Shown here piece by piece: positions 8,405 through 17,307 of a DNA stretch of 64,000 nt (positions are counted from its first letter, which is position 1; each line of letters starts with the position of its first letter). Source of the DNA: CAUZWH01 sp965224275 (lineage in GTDB: Bacteria; Pseudomonadota; Alphaproteobacteria; SHVV01); NCBI GenBank assembly GCA_965224275.1, contig CBDCYR010000011.1:124001-188000 (forward strand). Direction: 5' to 3'. The notes beneath the pieces were generated by a model. It made no database searches and had not been told where the DNA came from. It saw nothing but the letters and a program-made list of their open reading frames with translations. Position numbers and translations under genes: made by a program.

Positions 8405-9508
8405 TCATACGAGCTGGACAACACCACCATAGCTAATGGCAACGACTCGATATTTGAACGTCATTCCGAGGAAAGGCGCTCGCTCGGAACTTTGTCGGGG
8501 CCAGCATTCAACCGGCTCATCAAACGTCGGATCGACGAGCACGAATCCATCTTTCAGCTCAGTACCGAAAACACTCGCCGGCGTTGTGGTCACTTTCTGC
8601 AGTACTCTTTCCAGGGGCCAGTCGTTCTGATCGCAAAGCGTCAGCAGCGCTGGAAGAAAGTGCTGCTGGGTTTGCAAGCCTGGTCCGACCGATTTGTCGA
8701 TACCCGGCGCGTTGTGGTCGCTTGCAATGCCATCGACTTGATCGAGAAAGACCGAACACAACGAGCGCCTATCGTCATCGGGCGGGGGCGGCGGCAGTAC
8801 GATCAACGACTCCCGACGCTCATCGCTGAGCGGCAAGAGAAAATGTGGACAGGTTTGCACCGTCGCCTGTTTTGCCGAACGCATCACGCCGGCCATCGCC
8901 GCCGACGTTGCATGTCTCAAAAAGATGGGCACATCGACGGTGGAAACGACTTTCTCAAGTGCCTCAAGTGTCTCGTGCCATACCATTGGCATCATGTTTG
9001 CGTTTAGGACTGCCTCCAAATGGCTCTCGAAGTTGTCGTCCATCGAATACAGCTTAACGATTGGTGGCATTACCTCGGTGACTTCCTGGGCGTGCTGTGA
9101 AAGCCAAGCAGGAAACTCTGAATTTTCGTCAATCGGGGAAACTGACAATATGGGCTTCATGGCAGGAAGCGGCGAGCGACCAAGGTCAGCGACCAAATCA
9201 CCTAGGCGCATTCCCTTCGCGTCCTCAAATGGCAGCGCCACATTCATATGGCAAACGCCACCCGCGATAGCCCGGTACAGATCCGATTGACGCACTCCAA
9301 ACGGCACATGTGGCATGTGCGCATCGGCATCGTAGATCGGCGGCAGCATCCACAGATGTTTTCCGTCGACTTCACGCCCACCGTCCGCAGCTAAGTTGTC
9401 GGCAATCTCCAACAACCGGTCACCCTGCCATCGCACGGATGAGCGTTTGTCTGTAATCGGATCGAGGACGTCGTATATGGTCGTCGTTGCTACATTCGTA
9501 GATGTCAT
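8405..9508 (-). CDS. dihydroorotase-like amidohydrolase
   Basis: 367 residues from the ATG at 9508, which follows AGGG at a short distance. The C-terminal half resembles dihydroorotases: FLRHATSAAMAGVM, the CPHFLLPLSDE motif (compare CPHHL), and IASDHNAPGID carrying the aspartate/histidine pair. The N-terminal metal motif is altered: YDADAHMPHVPFG stands where HxH is expected. It may hydrolyse a cyclic amide or be a non-catalytic relative. It lies between a VOC protein and a GST gene on the same strand. Confidence 0.65.
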   Translation of the reverse strand: MTSTNVATTTIYDVLDPITDKRSSVRWQGDRLLEIADNLAADGGREVDGKHLWMLPPIYDADAHMPHVPFGVRQSDLYRAIAGGVCHMNVALPFEDAKGMRLGDLVADLGRSPLPAMKPILSVSPIDENSEFPAWLSQHAQEVTEVMPPIVKLYSMDDNFESHLEAVLNANMMPMVWHETLEALEKVVSTVDVPIFLRHATSAAMAGVMRSAKQATVQTCPHFLLPLSDERRESLIVLPPPPPDDDRRSLCSVFLDQVDGIASDHNAPGIDKSVGPGLQTQQHFLPALLTLCDQNDWPLERVLQKVTTTPASVFGTELKDGFVLVDPTFDEPVECWPRQSSERAPFLGMTFKYRVVAISYGGVVQLV

Positions 9509-9621
9509 TGGCACCCTATGCGTTCTATCGTGATCGACAACGAAGTATTCGATCGTCCTTCTTTTTGCGAAGCTTAGGAATTAGAGCGCCACTGACTCTG
9601 GCGCGCCAATCGGCGTTGTGG

Positions 9622-10080
9622 TTAATCCTTCCAGCGCGGCAGATTCTTGATTGCGCTGACGTGATCGGGGTAATGGGCTTGTAACTCCCAAACATTTCCG
9701 AACGGATCGCGACCATAAGCAATTCTAACGCCCCATTCGGGACCGCCGGTGAGGTCGCAGTTCCATTTCATACCGGCTTCTTCCAGTTGTTTATAAACTG
9801 ACTCCTGCTCGTCCAAACTGACATCGAAACACATGTGGGTGTACCCATGATCACAAACCGGGCGTTTGGGGTCCTGTGATTTAGCAGCGGGTTTGGCGTA
9901 CTCCCAAATTTCGAGGTGTAAATTTCCTGCGCGCAGCATGCACGAGCGTGCGGCTGCGTGCTTCAAGTCGAGCACCTGGTCGAGCTCAGGGTCATCATCG
10001 AAATTAAACGGCGCGACGAGTTCCATGCCAACCTTATTGACATAAAACTCGATAGCCTCATCTAGATTCGGGACAGACAT
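9622..10080 (-). CDS. VOC-family (glyoxalase/bleomycin-resistance fold) protein, 5' end possibly damaged
   Basis: 152 residues: MSVPNLDEAIEFYVNKVGMEL at the start, then HLEIWEY, HMCFDVS and GRDPFGNVWELQ, all typical of the vicinal-oxygen-chelate fold. The in-frame bases just before the ATG would encode GIHHTA, the usual first strand with a metal-binding histidine, but that frame closes at a stop after a few codons. A small insertion near 10100 may therefore have displaced the original start. The fold fits a lyase, isomerase or dioxygenase; the substrate is unknown. Confidence 0.75.
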   Translation of the reverse strand: MSVPNLDEAIEFYVNKVGMELVAPFNFDDDPELDQVLDLKHAAARSCMLRAGNLHLEIWEYAKPAAKSQDPKRPVCDHGYTHMCFDVSLDEQESVYKQLEEAGMKWNCDLTGGPEWGVRIAYGRDPFGNVWELQAHYPDHVSAIKNLPRWKD

Positions 10081-10187
10081 GGCTGTGTGGTGTATGCCTC
10101 TTAATACCCTTGATCATGTCGTTTTGTTCTATTCGCTGGAGTGCATCAATCGCTGGTGACCGCATCCATGACATGGCGCGGTGCTGG

Positions 10188-10967
10188 TCACCCGGCGCTG
10201 GTCTCTACGTCTTGCGAGGGCGCGCCAAGATCGGGGACGACTGAGTCCCCAAACGGCGCCCGATGGATAAGGCGCAGATCCGCGCCCGGCGCGGGCTCGT
10301 GGAAGAGCGCCAACCCCTCGATCGATAGGCCCTCTGCACAGATCGCCGAAGTTTCGCGCTCGATCACCACACGGAATCGGCTGCGGAGCTCGTCATCGAG
10401 ACGGTTGGTGAGGGTCAAATGGAGGCCCATAAACGTATCCATAACCTGCGGATAGCCCCAGCGTTCGAGATTGGCTTCCTCCTCCGGTGTGAGGCCTGCG
10501 CTCCGGTGCCGGGCCTTCTCCTCGGCGCTGGCGGGTGCGCGGAATTCGTCGAACGTGCGAACAACCTCAGGCGTGATCGCGTTCACTTCCGGGCTTGGCA
10601 TGCGGGGCGCAAATCCCAGACGATGGCCTGGACTCCCTTCGGGGTTTGCACCCAAGCGCCCGTCGATAATACCGATGGTGGTCGTTGCGGTGCATCTCGA
10701 TTGAGCGCCGGCGAACCTATCGATTGCCGCGCAAAGCATAGCTTCATCGGTGCCCGCCGCCAGGTGGAAAGGCGCTTTGATTGTCGCGTGGAATCCGTAT
10801 CGCCTAGGTGAGGTCGTGTGTTTTTCGATCAGTTCGACGGGCAGGTCGTCGTAGCGTGGCCGCGCGAGGTCTTGGCCGGTCTCGGGATCGCGGCCAAGCC
10901 AGGACGTGCCGAACCGCCAGATCGCCGTGTTTCTCGGTGGCGCATAGTAGATCGCATAGCGTCCCAT
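10188..10967 (-). CDS. DUF1045 phosphonate-metabolism protein (2H phosphoesterase fold)
   Basis: 259 residues matching the DUF1045 family found in phn operons. Two HxT signatures of the 2H phosphoesterase superfamily are visible: HATIKAPF near residue 60 and HLTLT near residue 185. It probably acts on a phosphorylated ribose intermediate of phosphonate breakdown. The gene starts 17 bases after the phnM stop, so the two form an operon. The end of the gene lies next to a 23-base fragment identical to part of the IS5 transposase gene. Confidence 0.85.
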   Translation of the reverse strand: MGRYAIYYAPPRNTAIWRFGTSWLGRDPETGQDLARPRYDDLPVELIEKHTTSPRRYGFHATIKAPFHLAAGTDEAMLCAAIDRFAGAQSRCTATTTIGIIDGRLGANPEGSPGHRLGFAPRMPSPEVNAITPEVVRTFDEFRAPASAEEKARHRSAGLTPEEEANLERWGYPQVMDTFMGLHLTLTNRLDDELRSRFRVVIERETSAICAEGLSIEGLALFHEPAPGADLRLIHRAPFGDSVVPDLGAPSQDVETSAG

Positions 10968-10984
10968 GATCCGGTTCCGCTCGT

Positions 10985-12067
10985 TCAGACGACGCGGTCG
11001 CCATCGCGAAAAACCTGGCGGACGACGGGCAAACCATCCGCAAGGTGGACGTGTAAGAGGTCGGCGCGTTTCCCAACCGCGATCTCACCGCGATCAGTCA
11101 ACTCGACCGCATCCGCAATCTTCGAGGACACTTTTGCGATCGCCTGCGGCAGCGGGATTCCGATCTTGTTGTGCATCACAAACGCTGCCTGAAGCAGGCT
11201 CGCCGGAACGTAATCCGACGAAAGCCCGTCGAGGAGTTCGGCTTCCAAGAGCTCTGCGGCTGCTACGTTCCCCCCGAGCGACCCGCCGCGTACGATGTTG
11301 GGTGCGCCCATGATAGTGGTCATGCCTGCCGCACGCGCGGCGCGAGCGGCTTCCAGGGTTGTGGGGAACTCCGAGATCGTTATCCCGTCCGCGATACCCT
11401 CCGCGATATGGTCTGGCGTGGTGTCGTCGTGGCTCGCAATCCTAAGTTTGCGCGCCTTGCACATGCCAACCACCGCGTTCCGGCTCTCAGGGCTGGCCGG
11501 TTGCCTCGCCTTTAATGGCCGGCCCGAGGTTTCGCCCCGAAATCCTCGAGCCGGCGAGTGATCCATGAGCGAGGCCAGTTGCACCAACGGAAGGTCGATG
11601 AAGTCCCGCACCAAATCGATCGTATCGGGGTCGGAGAGTTCGCAGCGTAGATGTACCAGGTGGTTGATGCGGAACAGGCCATTCGTCGCGGCATGGTGGA
11701 TGGCTTCGATCAGGGGCTGCAGCAGCGCCTTCCTATCATTGTCTTCGAGATATGTTCCGACCGAGAGCGAATCGAACACGGTGGTGATTCCGGCACCGGC
11801 TATCTGGAGGTCGTGGGCGAGTATGGCGCCGACCGGCAGCGGCCACTGGACACCGCTGCGCGGAATCATGTGTCTTTCCATCTCGTCGGTGTGCAAATCG
11901 ACCATGCCGGGCAGCAGGTAGGCGCCCTCGAGATCATCGGACCCAGCCGGGACCGCGCCGCCGGTTGAGATGTCGTCGATCGTCCCGTCGCGGAAGCGGA
12001 CCCCACCACGAATGACTTCGTCACCCAGCACGATCTGCGCGTTCGCGAGAACACGTTCAATGCTCAT
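10985..12067 (-). CDS. phnM: alpha-D-ribose 1-methylphosphonate 5-triphosphate diphosphatase
   Basis: 360 residues from MSIERVL (ATG at 12067). PhnM is an amidohydrolase-fold enzyme that removes pyrophosphate from the ribose-triphosphate intermediate of the C-P lyase pathway. Visible signatures are PGMVDLHTDEMERHM, LASLMDHSP, ASHDDTTPDHI, SEFPTTLEAA, MGAPNIVRGGS and SSDYVPASLL. The stretch between MDHSP and ASHDD is shorter than I expect for the family and rich in Arg/Pro, perhaps a local rearrangement. No C-P lyase core gene (phnGHIJKL) occurs in the window. Confidence 0.9.
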   Translation of the reverse strand: MSIERVLANAQIVLGDEVIRGGVRFRDGTIDDISTGGAVPAGSDDLEGAYLLPGMVDLHTDEMERHMIPRSGVQWPLPVGAILAHDLQIAGAGITTVFDSLSVGTYLEDNDRKALLQPLIEAIHHAATNGLFRINHLVHLRCELSDPDTIDLVRDFIDLPLVQLASLMDHSPARGFRGETSGRPLKARQPASPESRNAVVGMCKARKLRIASHDDTTPDHIAEGIADGITISEFPTTLEAARAARAAGMTTIMGAPNIVRGGSLGGNVAAAELLEAELLDGLSSDYVPASLLQAAFVMHNKIGIPLPQAIAKVSSKIADAVELTDRGEIAVGKRADLLHVHLADGLPVVRQVFRDGDRVV

Positions 12068-12147
12068 ACAATGTTCCAAATGTTATTGCTGTTGTCTCAC
12101 TCACCGATCCCACGGCTTTGATGCTTGGATGTAACGGTTATGCACTC

Positions 12148-13353
12148 TCAGGCCGCTTTAGAACGTCTCTCGTCGATGTAGCGGCGCAGCCGCAGGTAGA
12201 GCCATCGGTTCATCTGCGGCAGCGTCTTTTCCAGGTAACTGTAGCGACCGCGGGTACCGAAACGGGAATTCAGGCCCCTCTGCAACTCCGTATTGGCGAC
12301 GATGTCCTGAACGTTGAATACATCATTGGCTGAGGATTGCGCGTCGAAAGCCCACTGAAAATTCCGCCATCTATGCGTGCTTTCGGGAAATAGCCAGGTA
12401 ATCATAAGTGTCGTCTTGGCGGGACCGGTTGGTACTATGAAGAACAGGAAGACCTGGTCGGGTAAAGCCGCGAAGAGGAGTGTGGGCAGCACAGATCCAA
12501 ACAAGACCTGCGTGCGTTGAACGTCGTTGAGATTGGGGAGGATCGGGAATGCCGACTTGCCGGTTGGGTTGAAACCCCCGTCGAATTCGACGAAACCCGT
12601 CGGGTGCATGACCTGATTGTCGCCGTCTTCGAATTCCATGAAGGTTGCTTTTAAAGCCGGTGCGGTGTCGTGGTAACCGGCGTGCACGTACATTGTGTGA
12701 TAAGGCTCCAGGCCGTTCTCATGCAGGATCTTCCAATTGTAACCATTGTCGGGAGCGGTAATTGTCGGCACCGGTATCAGGTTGGCCATGTCGTAATTGG
12801 CCATTTCCTTTTCCCACTTTGCCACCGTCGGTTTGAGCGGCGCAGCGTCGGGATCGAAATTGATGAAGACGATTCCCTGAACGACTTCAACCCGGAACTT
12901 GGGCAGCTTCATGGTGGCGCGCAGGGTTTCCAGGTCAATGGTCTTGCCCATGTGCGGCGCTGTCTCGATCTCGCCATTCAGATCGTAGCTCCAATTGTGA
13001 TAGGGGCAGACAATAGTCTGACAATTGCCCTTGACGTGTGGCTCGTCCTTGGTCAGGGGATAGCCACGATGACGGCAGACCCCGGACAGGGCATTTATTT
13101 CGCCGTCTTGATTGCGAACGACGATAATCGGCTCGTCCACGATCGTTAGCGAAAAATAGTCGCCGGGATTTGGGATCTGATTGTGGTGCCCGACTGCCAG
13201 CCACTCCTTCAGGAAGATCGCTTCCTTTTCGAATTCATAGAACTCTTCCGACTTATAGATGTCATGCGGGTTGGTGATCGCGTTCTCGACAGCAGTCGTC
13301 GATGCTTCCAAGTCGGCGACGATCTTCTCGATGAAACTGGAAATCTGGGTCAT
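12148..13353 (-). CDS. Rieske non-haem iron oxygenase, alpha subunit
   Basis: 401 residues. The Rieske [2Fe-2S] ligands are C93-x-H95 (CRHRGYP) and C116-x2-H119 (CPYHNW). The mononuclear iron site follows in HENGLEPYHTMYVH (two histidines spaced by four, with Glu in place of the usual Asp). Such enzymes hydroxylate or demethylate small substrates using electrons from a separate reductase, which is not in the window. A promoter with TTGACA and the shared operator-like sequence lies at 13513-13553. phnM follows 80 bases downstream on the same strand. Confidence 0.92.
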   Translation of the reverse strand: MTQISSFIEKIVADLEASTTAVENAITNPHDIYKSEEFYEFEKEAIFLKEWLAVGHHNQIPNPGDYFSLTIVDEPIIVVRNQDGEINALSGVCRHRGYPLTKDEPHVKGNCQTIVCPYHNWSYDLNGEIETAPHMGKTIDLETLRATMKLPKFRVEVVQGIVFINFDPDAAPLKPTVAKWEKEMANYDMANLIPVPTITAPDNGYNWKILHENGLEPYHTMYVHAGYHDTAPALKATFMEFEDGDNQVMHPTGFVEFDGGFNPTGKSAFPILPNLNDVQRTQVLFGSVLPTLLFAALPDQVFLFFIVPTGPAKTTLMITWLFPESTHRWRNFQWAFDAQSSANDVFNVQDIVANTELQRGLNSRFGTRGRYSYLEKTLPQMNRWLYLRLRRYIDERRSKAA

Positions 13354-13512
13354 GTCTTCCCTCTCCTTTCGCTAACAGCCGAAGGCGCCGCGCGACGAAC
13401 CCTCCTCCTTGGACAACATTGCGCCTGTTCGAAAGCCGTCCGTCCTGTGGCCGGCCCAATCGTAGGCCGGCTTCGACTTTTGAGATAGGCTCGGGCAGCT
13501 GTCCTCGTACAA

Positions 13513-13553
13513 CAATAGATATTATCAATATGGGCATTAAATTTATTGTCAAG
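13513..13553 (-). promoter_or_regulatory. shared promoter/operator-like element, copy 1
   Basis: On the minus strand it reads TTGACA, then AATGCCCATAT, then TATCTATTG. The spacing places a -10-like TATTGA about 16 bases after TTGACA. It is about 160 bases before the Rieske oxygenase start. The same order of words occurs at 16350, 18949, 25095 and 30402. Confidence 0.6.
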
Positions 13554-13748
13554 CACGTTAGTCGGACTCCAAGGAATGACCTCGCAGGATGTTGGCGTTT
13601 CCCACGCCTTTCCGCCGGCGTAGCGCCGCCGGAGAGAAGATGCCTTGGCAAGTCTGAGCACGAGGGCGTTTGTCCCGAAGCGTAGGGGACGGCCCGGACC
13701 GGCCGCGTACCTGAAGAGCGTAAAACCATTCCCTGGCGTCTCCGCCGC

Positions 13749-15461
13749 TCAGCCGTGCGAGGGGTCCTCGACGCCAACCCGGTCCGAAGACCCGCTTTCT
13801 CGGCCGCGGCGTTCGGTCATGAGGCGGCTGGCGCGCAGTTCGCCCGAGGCGTCCAGTATCGGATAGGCGACCGACGAAAGGTGCGAGTTGACGCGTTTCA
13901 GGTCGCGCAAGATGTCGAGATGGAGCGCCGAGGTCTCGATGCTCTCGATCTGCCCAGAGCGCAGCCGGGCCAAGTGCTTTTGGCTGCCCTCGATTTCCAT
14001 CTCCCGGAATGCCTCCTTGTCTTTGATGAGCTGCCGGGCGCTCTCGAGATCGCTCGAGACGAAGACGCTCATCGCGAGCTGCATGTGATGCAGCACGTGT
14101 TCGTGCATGGCAGTTAGGTCCTGCCAACCCTCCTTTGAGAAGGTCAGCTTGTTGCGAATTTTCTTTTGCGCGAGATCGAGCAAGTTGTTGTCGACGATGT
14201 CGCCGATGTGTTCGAGGTTTGTGGTGAAGGTGATGAGATCGACGCAGCGGCGGCTGTCCTCGTCGCTCAAGGCGTTGCGGCTGACCTCTGTTAAGTAGAG
14301 CTTGATTGCTTCGTACAGTTGGTCGACCTCGTCGTCCATGTCGCTGAGCTTTCCGCGCAGTTCGGTATCGTCGTCGCGGAACACGCGGATCGCGTCGCGC
14401 AGCATGGTCTCCACGGTATCGGCCATACGCAACACTTCGCGGGTCGCGCAGGCGAGCGCCACCGAGGGCGTTGCGATCACGTCGGGATCGAGATACTTGG
14501 GACGGACCGGGCCGCCCTCGGCTCCGGGCCTCTCCGGCAAAATACGGCCGACCAAACGTGCCATCAGGTCGGTCAGCGGCAGGAATACGGCCACCATTGC
14601 GAGGTTGAACACAGTATGGAAATTTGCGACCTGGCGCCCGGCGTCGGCACCGAGCTGCGCGATGAGCGGTTCGATGCTGCCGAGAAACGGCAGGACGAGG
14701 GCGGCACCCAGCACACGGAATAGGAGATTGCCGAGCGGGATTCGGCGCGCCACGGCGCCGCTCGAGAACGACAGCGCGAGCGGGATCAGGCCCGAGCCGA
14801 CGTTGGCCCCAAGAACCAGGGCGAAGGCCAAACCGAGCGGCACCACGCCGGCTAGGGTCAGCGACATGATCAAGAGGACGATGGCGACACTCGAATGCGC
14901 CAGCCAAGTGATCCCGGCGGCCAGCAGCACGGCCAGGATCGGGTCCTGCGACAGGGGCTGCAGGACGTATTGCAGTGCTGCGCTGTCGCGCAACGGCTGC
15001 GAGGCGCCAATCGCTAGAGTGAGCGCCAGCAGCATCAGCCCGAGGCCGATCAGCGCGCGCCCGATGTGGCGCCACTGGGCGCTGCGCCCGACGAGAAAGG
15101 CGTAGACCCCGATCAGGATAAAGGCCGGCGACAGCCACGAGATGTTGAACGACAGCACCTGCACGACCAGGGTCGAGCCGACGTCGGCCCCGAGCATGAG
15201 AGCCAGCCCAGGCGCGATGCGGATCAGGCCACGCCCCGCGAAGGACACCGCCATCAGCGCGGTGGCCGTCGAGCTCTGCAGTAGACCGGTGATACCCAGG
15301 CCAACGACAAAGGCGCTGAACCGGTTGCGAGTAGAGCGACCGAGCGCGCGGCGCAGCCGGTTGCCGTAGGCGCGCGTAACGCCGGTGCGTACCATGCGGG
15401 TCGCCCAGAGCAGCAGGGCGACCGCGCCGGCAATGTTCAACAGGATTTCGTGGCCAAGCAA
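13749..15461 (-). CDS. Na+/phosphate cotransporter family protein with C-terminal PhoU-like domain
   Basis: 570 residues from a TTG start. The N-terminal half has about eight membrane segments and the two inverted Na/Pi repeats, marked by LLQSSTATALM (about residue 62) and WLAHSSVAIVLL (about 188). The cytoplasmic C-terminal part (about residues 340-550) is helical with PhoU-like features (LITFTTNLEHIGDIVDNNL). Members move phosphate across the inner membrane, often outward. Nearby phn genes, which release phosphate from phosphonates, make a phosphate-balancing role sensible. The exact start is uncertain by a few codons. Confidence 0.9.
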   Translation of the reverse strand: MLGHEILLNIAGAVALLLWATRMVRTGVTRAYGNRLRRALGRSTRNRFSAFVVGLGITGLLQSSTATALMAVSFAGRGLIRIAPGLALMLGADVGSTLVVQVLSFNISWLSPAFILIGVYAFLVGRSAQWRHIGRALIGLGLMLLALTLAIGASQPLRDSAALQYVLQPLSQDPILAVLLAAGITWLAHSSVAIVLLIMSLTLAGVVPLGLAFALVLGANVGSGLIPLALSFSSGAVARRIPLGNLLFRVLGAALVLPFLGSIEPLIAQLGADAGRQVANFHTVFNLAMVAVFLPLTDLMARLVGRILPERPGAEGGPVRPKYLDPDVIATPSVALACATREVLRMADTVETMLRDAIRVFRDDDTELRGKLSDMDDEVDQLYEAIKLYLTEVSRNALSDEDSRRCVDLITFTTNLEHIGDIVDNNLLDLAQKKIRNKLTFSKEGWQDLTAMHEHVLHHMQLAMSVFVSSDLESARQLIKDKEAFREMEIEGSQKHLARLRSGQIESIETSALHLDILRDLKRVNSHLSSVAYPILDASGELRASRLMTERRGRESGSSDRVGVEDPSHG

Positions 15462-15764
15462 GACTTTGTGCCCGAACTCGAAGGCGGCCGCGGGCGCCGT
15501 ACCGTTGCACCACCAACTCCAGCAGTCTCAAGGGCAGAACGGACCCTCATATTGCAGGATGAGGATGGCGGTGCATGCGTGGACAGCCCCAGCGTGGCAA
15601 GGTGTTTTTGGCGGTTGTGATAGCCTGGATCGGCGCGGTCATGGGTCCAACCTTCACGGTGCGGTCATGGGCCGGCAGCGCACAATCTTGGCGCCAATTC
15701 CGATCAACCTTTTAACGGCCTTACCGATTTCATCAGCCGGTCTAACGACCGAAAGCCAATCCGA
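15462..15764. other. intergenic region, no gene seen
   Basis: About 300 bases between the Na/Pi transporter start and the end of the SnoaL-like gene. I see no convincing coding frame or hairpin. It should contain the transporter promoter, and it ends with the 3' flank of the SnoaL-like gene. Confidence 0.4.
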
Positions 15765-16274
15765 TTACGCCTCGTCAGGATCCCAGCCGGTCTCCACACA
15801 GGGAAACCCATCCCAGCCACCCTCGTAGGTACATACAAAGATATCCTGGCACCGCAAATGACTAATCAGCCACTTGCCGTCTACTCGCTGAAAGTCGTTG
15901 TCATAGCGGCCGGCAATGATGATCGGGCCTGCCCCCTTGTGCACGGCAGGCTCGTAGAACATCCACTTCGCTTTGGCGCGATCGCCGTCGACCCAGATTT
16001 GCTCGTTCGTCAGATAATGTGCCGTTAGGGGCAATCTGTCCTGGTTCTTGTCTTCCTCGAACTGTTCCGCCACCTTTTCGCGTCCGCGCGTGGCACCAAA
16101 TCCAGAGGCAAACCGCCCCGTCCCCTCCCAGACTCCATCGGGCGCAAAGAGCTCGCCAATTGGATAACCGAGATTAAAATCGCAAGCCTCCATATAGGCT
16201 GCCTGTACCTTCCGTATCGCTGACTCCGACTCTAGAACGTCGATCCGTTTGAGCATCTCTTCCGTGTTGGCCAT
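15765..16274 (-). CDS. SnoaL-like / NTF2-fold protein
   Basis: 169 residues. The layout is that of nuclear-transport-factor-2 fold proteins of the SnoaL_4 type: LESESAIRKVQAAYMEACDFN, LFAPDGVWEG, AHYLTNEQIWVDGDRAKAKW, AGRYDNDFQRVDGKWLISHL. Such proteins are either small-subunit-like partners of ring-hydroxylating oxygenases or stand-alone isomerases, dehydratases and lyases. It diverges from the PPOX gene across a 328-base spacer holding the shared promoter element. Confidence 0.8.
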   Translation of the reverse strand: MANTEEMLKRIDVLESESAIRKVQAAYMEACDFNLGYPIGELFAPDGVWEGTGRFASGFGATRGREKVAEQFEEDKNQDRLPLTAHYLTNEQIWVDGDRAKAKWMFYEPAVHKGAGPIIIAGRYDNDFQRVDGKWLISHLRCQDIFVCTYEGGWDGFPCVETGWDPDEA

Positions 16275-16349
16275 TTACGTCCTCTTCAAAATGCGGGGTC
16301 GGGAGGGCAATTCCCCACACGCTGGGACCATACGTCAACCGCGACACGC

Positions 16350-16394
16350 TTGACAATGCTGAATTGATGTCCGTATAAATTTGATCTATTAATC
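16350..16394 (+). promoter_or_regulatory. shared promoter/operator-like element, copy 2
   Basis: TTGACA at 16350-16355, a 17-base spacer containing AATTGATGTCC, then GTATAAA as the -10, followed by GATCTATTAATC. This is a good sigma-70 promoter pointing at the PPOX gene 209 bases downstream. Its spacer and downstream bases match the copies at 13513, 18949 and 25095. Confidence 0.65.
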
Positions 16395-16602
16395 TGGCCG
16401 GCTTTAGGGCGGGGCTCTGTCCGAACGCGCGATCAAGGTCGCACGGATCCCAGATCCCGTGGGAGTCCTTTACCGTTTCGAATCCATCGTCGATGCTGCA
16501 TCCCCTCCGATCTGGTGGTGTTTCCCAGACACGGACGTCTACGTTATTTGGCTTGCACGCTCGTTGACTGGCGCCAACCCGTACATCAGAGGGAGAAAAT
16601 AG

Positions 16603-17205
16603 ATGTCGACGGCGTTGATTAATTCCGAGGCCCAACTTCGAAAAAGCTACAAGCAACCGAAGGAGATGATCCTTAAGGCGGTACTGAAAGAAATAGATCA
16701 GCATGGGCGCCAGTTCATTTCGCTGAGCCCGTTTCTCGTACTCGCCACCCACGGTGATGCATCTCCTAAGGGCGATGCACCAGGTTTTGTGAAGGTCGTC
16801 GACGATAAAACCCTCCTGATTCCTGATCGCGCCGGAAACAACAAGCTCGATAGCCTGAAAAATATTATCGACCACCCAAAGATCGGCATGATTTTCTTCA
16901 TCCCCGGCTTCATTGAGACGTTTCGCGTCAATGGTACTGCCAGGATTACGATGGATGCTGACTTGCTCGAACCACTCGCGGTTCAAGGTAAGGTGCCAAA
17001 TGCGAGAATTCTGGTAAGTATCGAAGAAGCCTACTTTCACTGCGGTAAAGCACTGATTCGTTCCAAATTGTGGGATCCCGAGGCACAGGTAGCCCGTAGC
17101 ATTATGCCGACGATGGGGCAGATGGTCGTCGATCGGGGCGCCGGCCTCGACGCCGGGGAAATCGAGACGGACTATCAGGAAGCGCTCGTGAAGCGACTTT
17201 ATTAG
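16603..17205 (+). CDS. pyridoxamine 5'-phosphate oxidase-fold protein
   Basis: 200 residues with the split-barrel flavin-binding fold: FISLSPFLVLATHGDASPKGDAPGF, LLIPDRAGNNKLDSLKNI, VNGTARITMD, and the C-terminal HCGKALIRSKLW. This matches the PPOX subfamily whose members often end with the HC-KA motif and bind FMN or F420. It would be a cytosolic reductase or oxidase of small molecules. phnN follows about 100 bases downstream on the same strand. Confidence 0.85.
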   Translation: MSTALINSEAQLRKSYKQPKEMILKAVLKEIDQHGRQFISLSPFLVLATHGDASPKGDAPGFVKVVDDKTLLIPDRAGNNKLDSLKNIIDHPKIGMIFFIPGFIETFRVNGTARITMDADLLEPLAVQGKVPNARILVSIEEAYFHCGKALIRSKLWDPEAQVARSIMPTMGQMVVDRGAGLDAGEIETDYQEALVKRLY

Positions 17206-17307
17206 CTTGCTAATTATTAGCTTGCACCCGGTCGACGTTGAGCCGGATGATCACGCTGCTACTGCGCCGCTCGAAGTTTGGCTGATGGCCTTGCTGCGAG
17301 GGATGGG

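Noticed and set aside
13558..15531. A 657-codon open frame on the minus strand across the Na/Pi transporter
   Set aside because: It is rich in Arg, Pro and Ala with no family features and lies in another frame of the clearly recognisable transporter; it is a GC-driven shadow.
16174..17040. A 288-codon minus-strand frame between the SnoaL-like and PPOX genes
   Set aside because: It overlaps both recognisable genes, and its translation has no recognisable motif; the region is instead a divergent promoter spacer.
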